From Isoetes taiwanensis (taxonomy: Eukaryota > Streptophyta > Lycopodiopsida > Isoetales > Isoetaceae): a stretch of DNA of 64,000 nucleotides. Of the stretch, positions 22,757 through 35,474 are shown piece by piece. The DNA lies in NCBI GenBank assembly GCA_021234155.1, contig JAJEKV010000048.1, positions 2,530,841-2,594,840 of the forward strand, in the 5' to 3' direction. The translations under genes and the position numbers were made by a program. The notes beneath the pieces are model-generated. The model ran no database searches. It was not told where the DNA came from and saw only the letters and a program-made list of their open reading frames with translations. Numbering within the stretch: position 1 is the first letter of the stretch; each line of letters begins with the position of its first letter.

Positions 22757-23732
22757 TAGGGGCCTTCGAGAGAGGACCTTTGGGGCGAACTGCTTCCAGA
22801 AGGTTTTAAGGATCCGTCTTCTGGTGTCAACACCCTCCCTCTACCTGATGACATTGTGCAAGATCCTGGTCGAATCTGACTAGGATATGGCCTCCAGAAC
22901 GTAAACCTTGTGTGTTGCAAGATTATTGAAGGGTTTACATTATGAAGGTCGAGTTTTAGTCGGTTGCACTTGGGACATGGTCGAGAAGCTGCAATTGAAA
23001 ACGCAAAGCAATAGGAACTGACGGAATGGGGTTTGGATTTATCTTCCTCCGAGTGTGGCAATTAGAAGTCAAGAGCGCCTTTTGCAGTAGCAAAATTGTT
23101 TGGGATCATTCAGGATGGCCAATAGATCCAAACTCTGTTATTTCAGTTGCCAAGGCTCCACATGCATGTTTAGAAAAGCTGCACCTAGTTATCCGAGAAA
23201 ACGACCATGTTTTGGTATCCGAAACGTAAACCCTGTGTGTTGCTAGGTTATTGTAGGGTTTACGTTTCGGAGGCCAAAACGTGGTTTTTTTCTTGGATAA
23301 CTAGGTGCATCTTTTCTAAATACGTATGCGGAGCCATAGCAACTGAAATAACAGAGTTTGGATCTATTGGCCATCCCGAATGATCCCAAATAATTTTGCT
23401 ACTGCAAAAAGTGCTCTTGACTTTTAATTGCCACACTGGGAGGAGGATAAATCCAATTCTCATTCTGTCAGTTCCTATTGCTTCGCATTTTCAACTGCAA
23501 CTTCTCGACCATGTCCCAAGTGCAACCGACTAAAACTCAACCTCCATAACGTAAACCCTTCAATAACCTAGCAACACACAGGGTTTACGTTTTGGAGGCC
23601 ATACCCTAGTCAGATTCGACCAGGATCTTGTATAATGTCATCAGGTAGAGGGAGGGTGTTGATGCCAGAAGATGGACCCTTAAAACCTTCTGGAAGCAGT
23701 TCGCCCCAAAGGTCCTCTCCCAAAGGCTCCTG
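22757..23732. repeat. Long inverted repeat with about 478 bp arms
   Basis: Left arm 22757-23234 and right arm 23255-23732 are reverse complements with scattered mismatches, around a 20-base loop (23235-23254). At the centre CCGAAACGTAAACCCT pairs with AGGGTTTACGTTTCGG. Mid-arm blocks also pair, for example GGATGGCCAATAGATCCAAA against TTTGGATCTATTGGCCATCC. A smaller palindrome of about 41 bp (GTAAACC...GGTTTAC) occurs at the centre and once in each outer arm (about 22901 and 23552). Transcribed, it would form a long hairpin RNA. ORFs across the arms are mirror images of each other and are not genes. Confidence 0.92.
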
Positions 23733-23990
23733 GCCATGGACGAGCAAAACTCTCACTCCAGAACTGTGAATTGACTTTGCCAATGGACTCAAAATGTTGA
23801 CATTACCCTAGGGACCAAGTTTCGTGGGCAGAAGACCACCCCTTCTCCAAGAAGCGCCAAAGTAGCTCATGTCCAACACGTTCGTAGTCAATTGGCCCAA
23901 GAGGTGGCTGTGGAATACTGCCATGTAGAGGGTTCGTGTTTCTTTCGTTGCAAAAAATGACTATATAGCTTGGTCCCTGGGGTTTGAGCC

Positions 23991-26900
23991 ACCTTGGCAT
24001 GTTGGAGCCCAGGTGGCGTGTAACATGTTGGAGCCCGCATGGCATGTTTGAGCCACCTTGGCATGTTGGAGCCCACATGGCATGTTGGAGTCCACGTGGC
24101 ATGTTTGAGCCACCTTGGCATGTTGGAGCCTAGGTGGCATGTCGGAGCCCACGTGGCATGTTGGAGCCTAGGTGGCATGTTGGAGACCACGTGGCATGTT
24201 TGAGCCACCTTGGCATGTTTGAGCCGAGTGGTATGTTTGAGCCACCTTGGCATGTTGGAGCCTAGGTGGCATGTAACATGTTGATGGCCGCATGGCATGT
24301 TTGAGCCACCTTGGCATGTTGGAGCCCACGTGGCATGTTGGAGTCCATGTGGCATGTTTGAGCCACCTTGGAGCCTAGATGGCATGTTGGAGCCACCTTG
24401 GCATGTTTGAGCCTAGGTGGCATGTTTGAGCCACCTTGTCATGTTGGAGCCCACATGGCATGTTGGAGCATATGTGGCATGTTGGAGCCCGCGTGGCATG
24501 TTTGAGCCATCTTGGCTCGTTTGCGCCATCTTGGCATGTTGTGAGCCCCCTTAGCATGTTTGAGCCTAGGTGGCATGTTGGAGCCTAGGTGGCATTATGT
24601 TTTGCCACCTTGGCATGTTGGAGCCCACGTGGCATTATGGAGTCCACTTGGCAAGTTTGAGCCTAGGTGGCATGTTGGAGCCTAGGTGGCATGTTGGAGC
24701 CACCTTGGCATGTTGGAGCCCACGTGGCATTATGGAGTCCATGTGGCATGTTTGACCCACCTTGGCACGTTGGAGCCTAGGTGGCATGTTGGAGCCTATG
24801 TGGCATGTTGGAGCCAGCGTGGCATGTTTGAGCCATCTTGGCATGTTGGAGCCCACGTGGCATGTTTTTGCCACCTTGGCATGTTGGAGCCCACGTGGCA
24901 TTATGGAGTCCACGTGGCATGTTTGAGCCACCTTGGCATGTTGGAGCCTAGGTGGCATGTTTGAGCCACCTGGCATGTTTGAGCCTAGGTGGCATGTTGG
25001 AGCCACCCTGGCATGTTGGAGCCCACGTGGCATGTTTGAGCCACCTTGGCATGTTTGAGCCTAGGTGGCATGTTTGAGCCTAGGTGGCATGTTGTGAGCT
25101 TAGGTGGCATGTTTGAGAAACCTTGGAATTTTGGAGCCTAGGTGGCATGTTTGAGCCACCTTGGCATGTTATTGGAGCCTAGGTGGCATGTTGGAGCCCG
25201 CGTGGCATGTTTGAGCCATCTTGGCTTGTTTGCGCCACCTTGGCATGTTTGAGCCAAGGTGGCATGTTGGCCTTGGCATGTTGGAGCCTACGTCGCATGT
25301 TGTGAGCCACCTTAGCATGTTTGAGCCTAGGTGGCATGTTGGAGCCTAGGTGGCATGTTTGAGGCACCTTGGCATGTTTGAGCCACGTGGCCTTTTTTAG
25401 CCACCTTGGCATGTTTGAGCCTAGGTGGCATGTTGGAGCCTAGGTGGCATGTTGGAGCCTATGTGGCATGTTGGAGCCCGCGTGGCATTTTTGAGCCATC
25501 TTGGCTTGTTTGCGCCACCTTGGCATGTTGGAGCCTAGGTGGCATGTTGGAGCCAGCGTGGCATGTTTGAGCCACCTTGATATGTTGAAGACTAGGTGCC
25601 ATGTTTTTACCACCTTGGCATGTTGGAGCCCACGTGGCATTATGGAGTCCACGTGGCATGTTTGAGCCACCTTGGCATGTTGGAGCCTAGGTGGCATGTT
25701 GGAGCCTAGGTGGCATGTTGGGGCCACCCTGGCATGTTGGAGCCCACGTGGCATGTTGGAGCCACCTTGGCATGTTTGAGCCTAGGTAGCATGTTTGAGC
25801 CTAGGTGGCATGTTGGAGCTTAGGTGGCATGTTTGAGCCACCTTGGCATGTTGGAGCCTAGGTGGCATGTTTGAGCCACCTTGGCATGTTGGAGCCTAGG
25901 TGGCATGTATGAGCGACCTTGACATGTTATTGGAGCCTAGGTGGCATGTTGGAGCCAGCGTGGCATGTTTGAGCCATCTTGGCTTGTTTGCGCCACCTTG
26001 GCATGTTTGAGCCAAGGTGGCATGTTGGCCTTGGCATGTTGGAGCCTACGTGGCATGTTGTGAGCCACCTTAGCATGTTTGAACCTAGGTGGCATGTTTG
26101 AGCCACGTGGCCTTTTTTTAGCCACCTTGCATGTTTGAGCCTAGGTGGCATGTTGGAGCCTAGGTAGGCATGTTTGAGCCACCTTGGCATGTTGGAGCCT
26201 AGGTGGCATGTTGGAACCACCTTGGCATGTTTGAGCCACCTTGGCATGTTTGAGCCACCTTGGCATGCTTGAGCCTATGTGGCATGTTGGAGCCTGGGTG
26301 GCATGTTGGAGCCCGCATGGCATGTTTGAGCCATCTTGGCATGTTGGAGCCTAAGTGGCATGTTTGAGCCACGTTGGCATGTTGGAGCCTAGGTGGCATG
26401 TTGGAGCCACCTTGGCATGTTCGACCCACCTTGGCATGTTTGAGCCTAGGTGGCATGTTGGAGCCTAGGTGGCATGTTGGAGCCTGCGTGGCATATTTGA
26501 GCCACCTTGGCATGTTTTAGCCTAGGTGGCATGTTTTAGCCACCTTGCCATGTTGGAGCCCACATGGCATGTTTGAGCCACCTTGGCATGTTGGAGCCTA
26601 TGTGGCATGTTGGAGTCTAGGTGGCATGTTTTGAGCCACCTTAGCATGTTAGAGCCTAGGTGGCATATTGGAGCCTATGTGGCATGTTCAAGCCACCTTG
26701 GCATATCAGAGCCTAGGTGGCATGTTTGAGCCCATGGCATGTTTCAGCCATCTTGGCATGTTGGAGCCTAGGTGGCATGTTGGGGGCTAGGTGGTATATT
26801 GGAGTCTAGGTGGCATGTTGGATTTTATGTGGCATGTTAGAGCCTAGGTGGCATGTTGGAGCTCGAGGTGGCATGCCTGAGCCACCTTGGCATGTTGGAG

Positions 26901-28070
26901 CCTAGGTGGCATGTTGGAGCCCACATGGCATGTTTGAGCCAGCTTGGCATGTTTGAGCCTAGCTGGCATGTTTGAGCCTAGGTGACATGTTGGAGCTTAG
27001 GTGGCATGTTTGAGCCACCTTGGCATGTTGGAGCCGAGGTGGCATGTTTGAGCCACCTTGGCATGTTATTGGAGCCTAGATGGCATGTTGGAGCCCGCGT
27101 GGCATGTTTGAGCCACCTTGGCATATTTGAGCATGTTGGAGCCACGGTGATATGTTGGAGCCACCTTGGCATGTTGAAGCCTAGATGGCATGTTGGAGCC
27201 CACGTGGCATGTTTGAGCCACCTTGGCATGTTTGAGCCCATGTGAGACGTTTGAGCCACCTTGGCATGCTGGAACCTAGGTGGCATGTTGGAGCCCGCAT
27301 GGCATGTTTGAGCCACCTTGGCATATTTGAGCCTAGGTGGCATGCTTGAGCCACCTTGGCATGTTGGAGCCTAGATGGCACGTTGGAGCCCGGATGGCAT
27401 GTTTGAACCACCTTGGCATGTTGGAGCCTAGGTGAGCCCACGTGGCATGTTTGAGCCTAGGTGGCATGCTGGATCCTAGGTGTCATGTTTGAGCACCTTG
27501 GCATGTTGGAGCCCGCGTGGCATGTTTGAGCCACCTTGGCAAGTTGGAGCCTAGGTGGCATGTTTGTAGCCCGCGTGGCATGTTTGAGCATGTTGGAGCC
27601 TAGGTGGCAAGTTTGAGCCACCTTGTCATGTTGGAGCCTAGGTGGCATGTTGGAGCCACCTTGGCATGTTTTAGCCTAGCCACCTTGGCATGTTGGAGCC
27701 CACGTGGCATGTTTGAGCCACCTTGACATGTTGGAGCCTAGGTGGCATGTTGTAGCCCATGTGGCATGTTTGAGCCACCTTGGCATGTTAGAGCCTAGGT
27801 GGATTGTTAGAGCCTAGGTAGCATATTAGAGCTATGGTGGCATGTTGGATAGGTGGCATGTTGGAGCCTAGGTGGCATGTTGTGAGCCACCTTGGCATGT
27901 TGGAGCCTAGATGGCATGGTGGAGTCCACGTGGCATGTTTGCGCCAACTTGGCATGTTGGAGCCACCTTGGTGCATGTTTGAGCCACCTTGGCATTTTTG
28001 AGCCACCTTGGTGGCATGTTTGAGCCAACTTGGCATGTTTGAGCCTAGGTGGCATGTTTGAGCCAAGTGG
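23991..28070. repeat. 19 bp minisatellite, about 4.1 kb
   Basis: The array is built of 19 bp units with three main variants: GGAGCCTAGGTGGCATGTT, TGAGCCACCTTGGCATGTT and GGAGCCCACGTGGCATGTT. If the period held throughout there would be about 215 units; occasional insertions and shortened units occur. Because 19 is not a multiple of three, open frames on both strands read a 19-residue repeat (such as HLGSNMPRWLKHATW); they are by-products. Variant cores are palindromic (CCTAGG, CCACGTGG), and the CCACCTTGG variant is close to the reverse complement of the CCTAGGTGG one, so strands can fold back. Confidence 0.95.
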
Positions 28071-28210
28071 ACAAAAAATTTGGCCATTCCAGATCCCTAT
28101 GCCAGAAAAGGTATGTACACCTGCAAGTCTGAATGGGACCTGAGATTATGTGCATATCCTCAAAAAATGGATTCGAGGTATAAAAGAGCAAAACTCTCTC
28201 TCTCTCTCTT

Positions 28211-28549
28211 GTAGGGCTGCCAGAAAAGCCAGAGGAGAAGCCTAAAATTGCAGCAGAGCAGTTCTTTCAAGAGACCATGGGCATCCAAAAGGTAGACATC
28301 TCTGATGCATTCCGGGTAGGGAAAAGAGATACAGGAACTAGACACATGATTGTCAAGTTTGCAAACGATGATCGATTCTTGGTGCTGAAAAATACATATA
28401 CATTGAAGGGGAAATTTATTTGGATCAATGAGGATCTAACCAAAGAGCAGCTAGCAGAAAAGAAAGTAGAAATTGCTAAGTATAAGGAAGCCAGACAAAA
28501 CAATCAAAAAGCAAAATGGGTCAAAGGCAAGGTGATCATTGAGGAATAG
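28211..28549 (+). pseudogene. LINE D ORF1, C-terminal half
   Basis: The frame is open from GLPEKPEE to a stop at 28549, with FRVGKR, RHMIVKFAND, INEDLTKEQLAEKK and KGKVIIEE, the order of the L1 ORF1p RRM and C-terminal domain. The N-terminal half is lost by 5' truncation. The ATG at 28277 is internal to the domain. It ends 24 bases before ORF2, the close spacing usual in LINEs. Confidence 0.7.
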
Positions 28550-28573
28550 GACAGATGGGAGGCACTCAGGATA

Positions 28574-31320
28574 ATGGTTTGGAATATAAATAAATTGACG
28601 GAGACAAAAATCCTGAGTATGCAGGACGAATTGGAAAACATTGACATAATATGCTTTTTAGAAACAAAAGAACATGACCTCTATGCTTTGCCAGACATTG
28701 ATGGATTCACATTGGTGACATATGTGAAGAATAAAAGGCACACAGGAAATGATATTGGAAATGGTGGAGTGGCTTGTTACATTAGAGATCAATACTCAGA
28801 CTTAGTGGCTGCATGTAAAAAGGACATAAACAATCAATATGTATGGATACAGATAACTCGCCCTGCATGCTATTTTGCACCATGTCATAAAAAGGCTTAT
28901 TCGGATGGAGCCACAGGGGATGATATCTTTTTTGAATTGGAACAAGATATTTTGAGGTTTCAAATGCAAGGGACTGTAATCTTGATAGGAGACTTCAATG
29001 GAAGAACCGGAGACAAGCAAGCTAGTATCCATACTTGGGAAGATGATCCTCTCTGGTTTGAGACCATGGAGGAAGAGGAGATGACCAAGCAAGGCTGGAA
29101 TAGATGCTCTGAGGATCAGCTCATAACTAGGTCTGGTCGCCAGCTGCTAAATCTATGCATTAATGCTGAGCTTTTGATATGCAATGGAATCAGAAAATTC
29201 CCGCGCTCCCGGTCATGTACCTGCAGAGCAAGAAGTGTGGTAGACTATTTGATCATCTCACGAGATGATTTGGAGCTGATTTCAGATTTTGATATAAGAA
29301 CAGAATACCTTGAATCCGATCATGTACCAATCCGATTCTCTTTACATGAATGCCGGTTAAAACCTCTTGCAATGGAGCATGTAGATCATCCAAAATTGAG
29401 CATGCTTAGGCCGAGTATGGCTGCCACATATAGGATGTGTATAGAAGACAAAATTGTCCAAAGCACTTGGGATGGCACTGTGGATGACATGAATAAGAAG
29501 TTGCTGGGTATCATAACAGAAGCCACGGAGCAATGTAAGCCAAAGGCGAGGGCACGAGAAAAGGGCTACAATGCAAGTCTTGGTATGATCAAGCATGCCG
29601 AATAGCCAAAAGGAAATGGAGGGACTGCCATGATGATAGCAAAACAGCCCTAAGGAAGGCATATCAGAGGATCATAAGGCAAAAAAAGAGGCAATTTGTA
29701 CTAAAGCAGCAGGAGACCTTGATCAGCCAATACCAAAATGATCCAAAATCGTTTTGGAAAAAGCTCAAAAGCACTAAGCACACAGAAATCCCGCTTGCTG
29801 CAAGTGAGCTATGGAACCAAGTTAGACACTTATATCATAATGATAGCATCGAGGCCCCACTAAAAGTGAGGTCTGATATGATTTTTACAAAAGAAGAAGT
29901 GGCTGACGGCATTGATAGTCTTGCAAGTGGCAAAGCAAAGGATCAAAACAGGATATGTGCCGAGCATCTTAAATGGGCAGGGGGCGGCATCCATACCATA
30001 ATAGCACGCATGTTTACCTTAGCAATGCAACAAGGATTCCCACAGGAGTGGCAGCTCAACCGAATTGTGCCAGTGCATAAAAGTGGTTCCATGCTAGATG
30101 GAAACAATTACAGAACTCTCATGGTAAGTAATTTGTTCTCTAAATTATTTGCAAATATTGTAGAGAAAAAAATTAGTCTTTGGGCTGAGCATAACGGAAA
30201 AAGAGCCAAAACCCAAGGAGGTTTTAGGGCTAAAATGTCCACATTGGACCATTTGCTTGCATTAAAATGCATTTTTGATTCGGTCAAGGGGACCAGGAAA
30301 CCTCTATATGTCACATTTGTAGACTTTCGCAAGGCATTTGACAAAGTTCCCAGGAATAGATTATGGGAAAGAATGGAGCAATTATGTGTCCCTAAACACT
30401 TGCAGGATGCAGTTCAAATACTCTATGAGAAAGTCTTAGTACAGTTATCGATGCCATTCAAAAGTGAGATACCAGATACAGTTGAAAGTAACATTGGAGT
30501 TAAACAAGGATGCCCCTTGTCTCCTACTATATTTGGTCTCTTTATTGACAGCCTGGAAGAATGGTTACATAATAACTGTGATGGAGGCACTGAGATTCAA
30601 GGATATGTGATCCAATTGCTCTTATATGCTGATGATGTGGTGCTATTTGCACGATCCCAGGTACACATGCAGCAATTACTTGATCAATTGGCTGTTTTTT
30701 GTAACAAAATGGGGATGCAAGTAAATCTAGAGAAGACTAAAACCATGACAGTAGGTGCGCTCAAGCAAGAACATGGGTTTCTCTATTTGGGTGAAAAAGT
30801 TGAGATATGTGAGACATATAAATATCTGGGACTTACTATTAGCAGGAATCATAAATGGCATCAATGCATACAACAAAGAATTGAAAGCGGGCAGAAGGCA
30901 CTGTATTCTATGCAAAGCATGTGCAGGAAAACCCACATATGGGCATGGCCACTAAAAAAAAAACTGTATGAATCTCTAGTCCAAAGCATAGTATTATATG
31001 GGGCTGAAATTTGGGGACCAGGGCTGCCACAAGGCTCTTGGGATGATATTGAACAGATACACAAGAAGTTTCTGATCAGGCTGGAATTGGGTGTAAAGGC
31101 GCAAATCCCATATCCGATGATGCTAGCCGAATGCGGCACTATGCCACTTGAAGGGGAAGCTTTACTCAAATGCATTAGGTACCTTGCTAAAATAAAAAAG
31201 ATGGATGCTACACGCATTCCTTATTATGCTTGCCTGAACACTGAACATAAAGGATGGTTTGCTGATGTCAAGACATGGCTTGAAAGATGGGATATCATGT
31301 GGGAAGAGGAATTGTATTGA
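28574..31320 (+). pseudogene. LINE D ORF2: endonuclease and reverse transcriptase
   Basis: The first segment (28574-29605) is an apurinic-type endonuclease: MVWNINKL, IICFLETKEHD, LIGDFNGRTGD, then SVVDYLIIS and LESDHVPIRFSL. The second (in frame from about 29574 to 31320) is reverse transcriptase: WQLNRIVPVHKSG, KTQGGFRAKMSTLDHLL, TFVDFRKAFDKV, GVKQGCPLSPTIFGL and YADDVVLFA (catalytic DD). A one-base frame change near 29560-29605 separates them. ORF2 nicks the target and copies the RNA from the nick. Compared with copy E, the C-terminal zinc-binding region is missing: the frame stops at WEEELY and resumes similarity only near the end of the 3' region, so an internal deletion is likely. Confidence 0.88.
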
Positions 31321-31404
31321 GGAAGTGCATTGAGTGAGAGTGAGGAATTGGATGAGGAATTGGAAACTCATCTAATTTTTTATGACAATGATGTATAATA
31401 ATGT

Positions 31405-31438
31405 CGTCTTATAGGCCTGGGAGGCCTCCCAAAAGACG
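31405..31438 (+). other. LINE 3'-terminal stem-loop (copy D)
   Basis: CGTCTT pairs with AAGACG and AGGCCT pairs with AGGCCT around a GGG loop. The internal loop is asymmetric (2 and 4 bases). Confidence 0.8.
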
Positions 31439-31443
31439 TAATA

Positions 31444-33199
<1,756 letters not shown>

Positions 33200-33200
33200 A

Positions 33201-33212
33201 TGGTATCAGAGC
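33201..33212 (+). other. Primer-binding site, initiator Met tRNA
   Basis: TGGTATCAGAGC is the exact complement expected for the 3' end of plant initiator Met tRNA, the usual primer of Ty3/gypsy chromoviruses and copia. One base separates it from the LTR end. Confidence 0.95.
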
Positions 33213-33668
33213 GATGTTCTTGGTTGACCAAGAACTAGCACTGACCATAACCATGAAAGTAGTCTAACAGACCTATAGGGGTGTGAAATAAAATTTCCAC
33301 CATCGAACCTCGAAAATAGGGAAAAAAATTTCTCCTAGGTAGTGGGTCCGAAATTAGGTTAAGAAGTGAATGAGTCAAATTCACCTTCTAGTAAACATTG
33401 GAGTGAAAATTATGCATCTGCATCAAATTTCACCAAAAATGGGTCGAAGAATCATGCCAATCGGAGACCTGGGTGAAAAATGGCGCAAATCCATAATTAA
33501 TACTTCAAACTATTAGGAAATTTGAAACTCTAAAGGTATAATACGAATTTTAATATATGTATTAGAAATTAAACATATATTAATAATAAGGGTACTATGG
33601 GGTAATTAATAAGGGGGGCTAATAATTAGGCCTATTAATGGTAGGAGAATATTCCCAGGGACCCTTCC

Positions 33669-33678
33669 TTTTAAATAC
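33669..33678 (+). promoter_or_regulatory. TATA-like motif before the H3-like ORF
   Basis: TTTTAAATAC lies about 90 bases upstream of the ATG at 33766. The spacer is C/T-rich, as in plant 5' UTRs. It could give a separate transcript for the H3-like protein, although transcription from the LTR is the default expectation. Prediction only. Confidence 0.25.
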
Positions 33679-33765
33679 CCCTGACACCTCATTTTCCCTC
33701 CAAACTTTTTCTCCACCTTATCTCTCTTGATCAGCCTTACGTCACCCGTTCTCTAGACCGTTAAG

Positions 33766-33864
33766 TATGGCACGACGTAAGCAACCACCTGTGAAGGCAA
33801 GGCGAAGCGACCTACACTCTCGATGGCGATTTAGCAAAGTGTCGCCATGTCAAGAAGATCCTTG
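33766..33864 (+). other. Short ORF with histone H3-like start, out of frame with the H3-like domain
   Basis: This is the first ATG after the LTR that begins a plausible protein. It starts [14 protein letters not shown], resembling the MAR.KQ beginning and basic character of H3 tails, and stops after 32 codons. The frame of the H3-like domain is open from about 33795 onward, overlapping this ORF but one frame away. Either this copy has suffered a small indel, or an intron or frameshift joins the two. The resemblance over 14 residues could be chance. Confidence 0.4.
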
Positions 33865-34022
33865 AGCACCTTCGACCTAAGCCGGGGGAAGGGGCCTTCT
33901 CCAGCAGCAGCAGCGACGAAACCTACCATGACACTGAGGAGGAGGCACCTAGCAGTAGCTCTTCGTCAGCAGGCACCCAGAGAACCGGAGAATCCCGTCA
34001 TTTTGGGCCTTCGGACACCGAG

Positions 34023-34877
34023 GTGGAAGAGCAGGTGGAAGAACCTGTGGAGGAGCAGCCCCAGCACCAGACCCAAGAGGCGGGCCCTTCAGTGCCCAAG
34101 AAGAAGGGCAAGGAAAAAGTTGCAGAGTGGCCTGAAGAGAAGGCCGCTAGGAAGAAGAGGGAGAGAGAGCGGGAGCTGAGGGAACAGGAAAGAAGAACGA
34201 AGAGGAGGAATGATCGGCCCCGGAGGACCGTAGTAATTGAGGAGCCTCCCCGGCGTGAAGAGGAGGAGGTGGAAGAAGGAGGAGGCGACGAGGAAGAACA
34301 GCAGGAGGAGGACGCTGACCCAAGGCCACCTTATCCAAAGTGGCCCAAGCCACCTAAGGTGGTTAAGAAGCAGAAGGCGGGCGAGCGATCCTTCGCCTTG
34401 AAGGAGGACCGACTCTACCGACGCCGCCTTAAGGCGTATCTACAATACCTCCGTCAGTGGACGAGGTATAATGATTGGTACTGCCGACAAAACGTCCAAC
34501 GCTACGTGGAGGGGGGCCGGCCACCAAAGAAGCAGCCCAAGCCGCCGCCGCCACGACCCGAGAAGCCAAAGAAGGTCCACCATGGGCCTAACTCCCCGCA
34601 CGCCCGAGTTTTTCGGGAGATTAAGCACTTTCAACAGTGCACTAATCTCCTGATTAGGAAGGCACCATTCGAGCGGCTCATGCGGGAAGTGATGCAGGAG
34701 TTCGTCACCGACTACAAGGTGACGTCGCTGACAACTAGGGTGTTGCAGGTAGCTGCGGAAGCGGAGCTCACCCAGTTGTTCGAAGAGGGAAACCTCTGCG
34801 CAATCCATGCGAAGAGGGTGACCCTGATGCCCAAGGACTTGTATTTGGCGCGTCGCATCCGCAAGGAGTACCCTTGA
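34023..34877 (+). CDS. Retrotransposon-encoded histone H3-like protein (284 aa from first in-frame ATG)
   Basis: Residues 1-180 are a charged tail: E/Q-rich, then K/R/E-rich (50-80), acidic (80-98) and proline/lysine-rich (100-185). Residues 198-284 form a complete histone fold of the H3 family: REIKHFQQ (alpha-N), [16 protein letters not shown] (alpha-1), a canonical-length loop 1 (VTDYKV), alpha-2 ending in [10 protein letters not shown], then [15 protein letters not shown] (loop 2, alpha-3). My hand alignment to canonical H3 is gapless over 87 residues with about 52 identities. H113, K115, R116, T118 and D123 equivalents are kept; the K79 position is V and K56 is Q. HFQ..TNLLI recalls CENH3, but loop 1 lacks the CENH3 insertion and tryptophan. 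The normal H3 tail is absent. H3 pairs with H4 and wraps DNA. The ORF lies between primer site and gag, so it is element cargo. The frame is open upstream to about 33795; the true start is uncertain. Confidence 0.9.
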   Translation: MEEQVEEPVEEQPQHQTQEAGPSVPKKKGKEKVAEWPEEKAARKKRERERELREQERRTKRRNDRPRRTVVIEEPPRREEEEVEEGGGDEEEQQEEDADPRPPYPKWPKPPKVVKKQKAGERSFALKEDRLYRRRLKAYLQYLRQWTRYNDWYCRQNVQRYVEGGRPPKKQPKPPPPRPEKPKKVHHGPNSPHARVFREIKHFQQCTNLLIRKAPFERLMREVMQEFVTDYKVTSLTTRVLQVAAEAELTQLFEEGNLCAIHAKRVTLMPKDLYLARRIRKEYP

Positions 34878-35474
34878 GGATGCAAAATTTTGTGTAAAAT
34901 AATGTAATTGCTAAGTTTTCCCCCATAAATATAAAATTTTGTTGCAATCTGACCTTAAATTTTGTAGGAAAATGTGTTTAAGTAGCTTAATTTTTACTTT
35001 AGTTTTGACCATTATAATTGGGATGTCTAAGGAAAAATTAATTAGTTAAATATCCTAAGTTAATTAGTCATAAAAGTTGCAAAATTTCGAAATCGGATCG
35101 TCGTCGCACCAAAACCCTATCTGCTGACCTGACGAGCTATTCTAGCGACGCCACCCGATTTCGCCATTCTGTAGCTAATCCATGTTCAAATTGTGTAACA
35201 AAAGTTGCTAATTAAGCTAGAATCATGCTAGGAAGTCATGTTAGGATCTTTAAATTCCCTGAAACTCTTCATAAAAGTTGCAAATTGCGAAACTGGTCGG
35301 GCGTCGGTATAAAACCTATCTGCTTGATGCGATGCGAGCTATTAGCAGCGGACGGCACCTGATTTTGCCTGATTTTGCCCAAATTGACCAATTTTGACCC
35401 AACAAACTGCCATGTAGTGTTTCTTGCTTTGCTTGGATTAGAATTGCACTTCATGGTAGTTCATTTGGACACCC
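34878..35474. other. Spacer between the H3-like ORF and ORF2
   Basis: AT-rich with a roughly 80 bp imperfect direct repeat: GTTGCAAAATTTCGAAATCG and following (35075) resembles GTTGCAAATTGCGAAACTGG (35275), each followed by CGTCG and an AAAACCTATCTGCT block. It may be an intron or leader. No coding region is seen. Confidence 0.5.

Noticed and set aside
23026-23463. Two similar ORFs of 67 codons facing each other
   Set aside because: They are the same sequence read in the two arms of the long inverted repeat.
23888-28055. Long repeat-containing ORFs on both strands (units like NMPRWLKHATWAPTC)
   Set aside because: A 19 bp repeat free of stops stays open in several frames; there is no non-repeat domain, and the mirror-image frames on the + strand behave the same.
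33847-34179. Alternative ORF (110 aa) overlapping the H3-like ORF
   Set aside because: Overlaps in another frame, is only arginine-rich low complexity, and stops before the histone fold.
34023-34877. Calling the H3-like protein a CENH3
   Set aside because: HFQ..TNLLI and RVTLM recall CENH3, but loop 1 has canonical H3 length and lacks the usual insertion and tryptophan; a phylogeny is needed.
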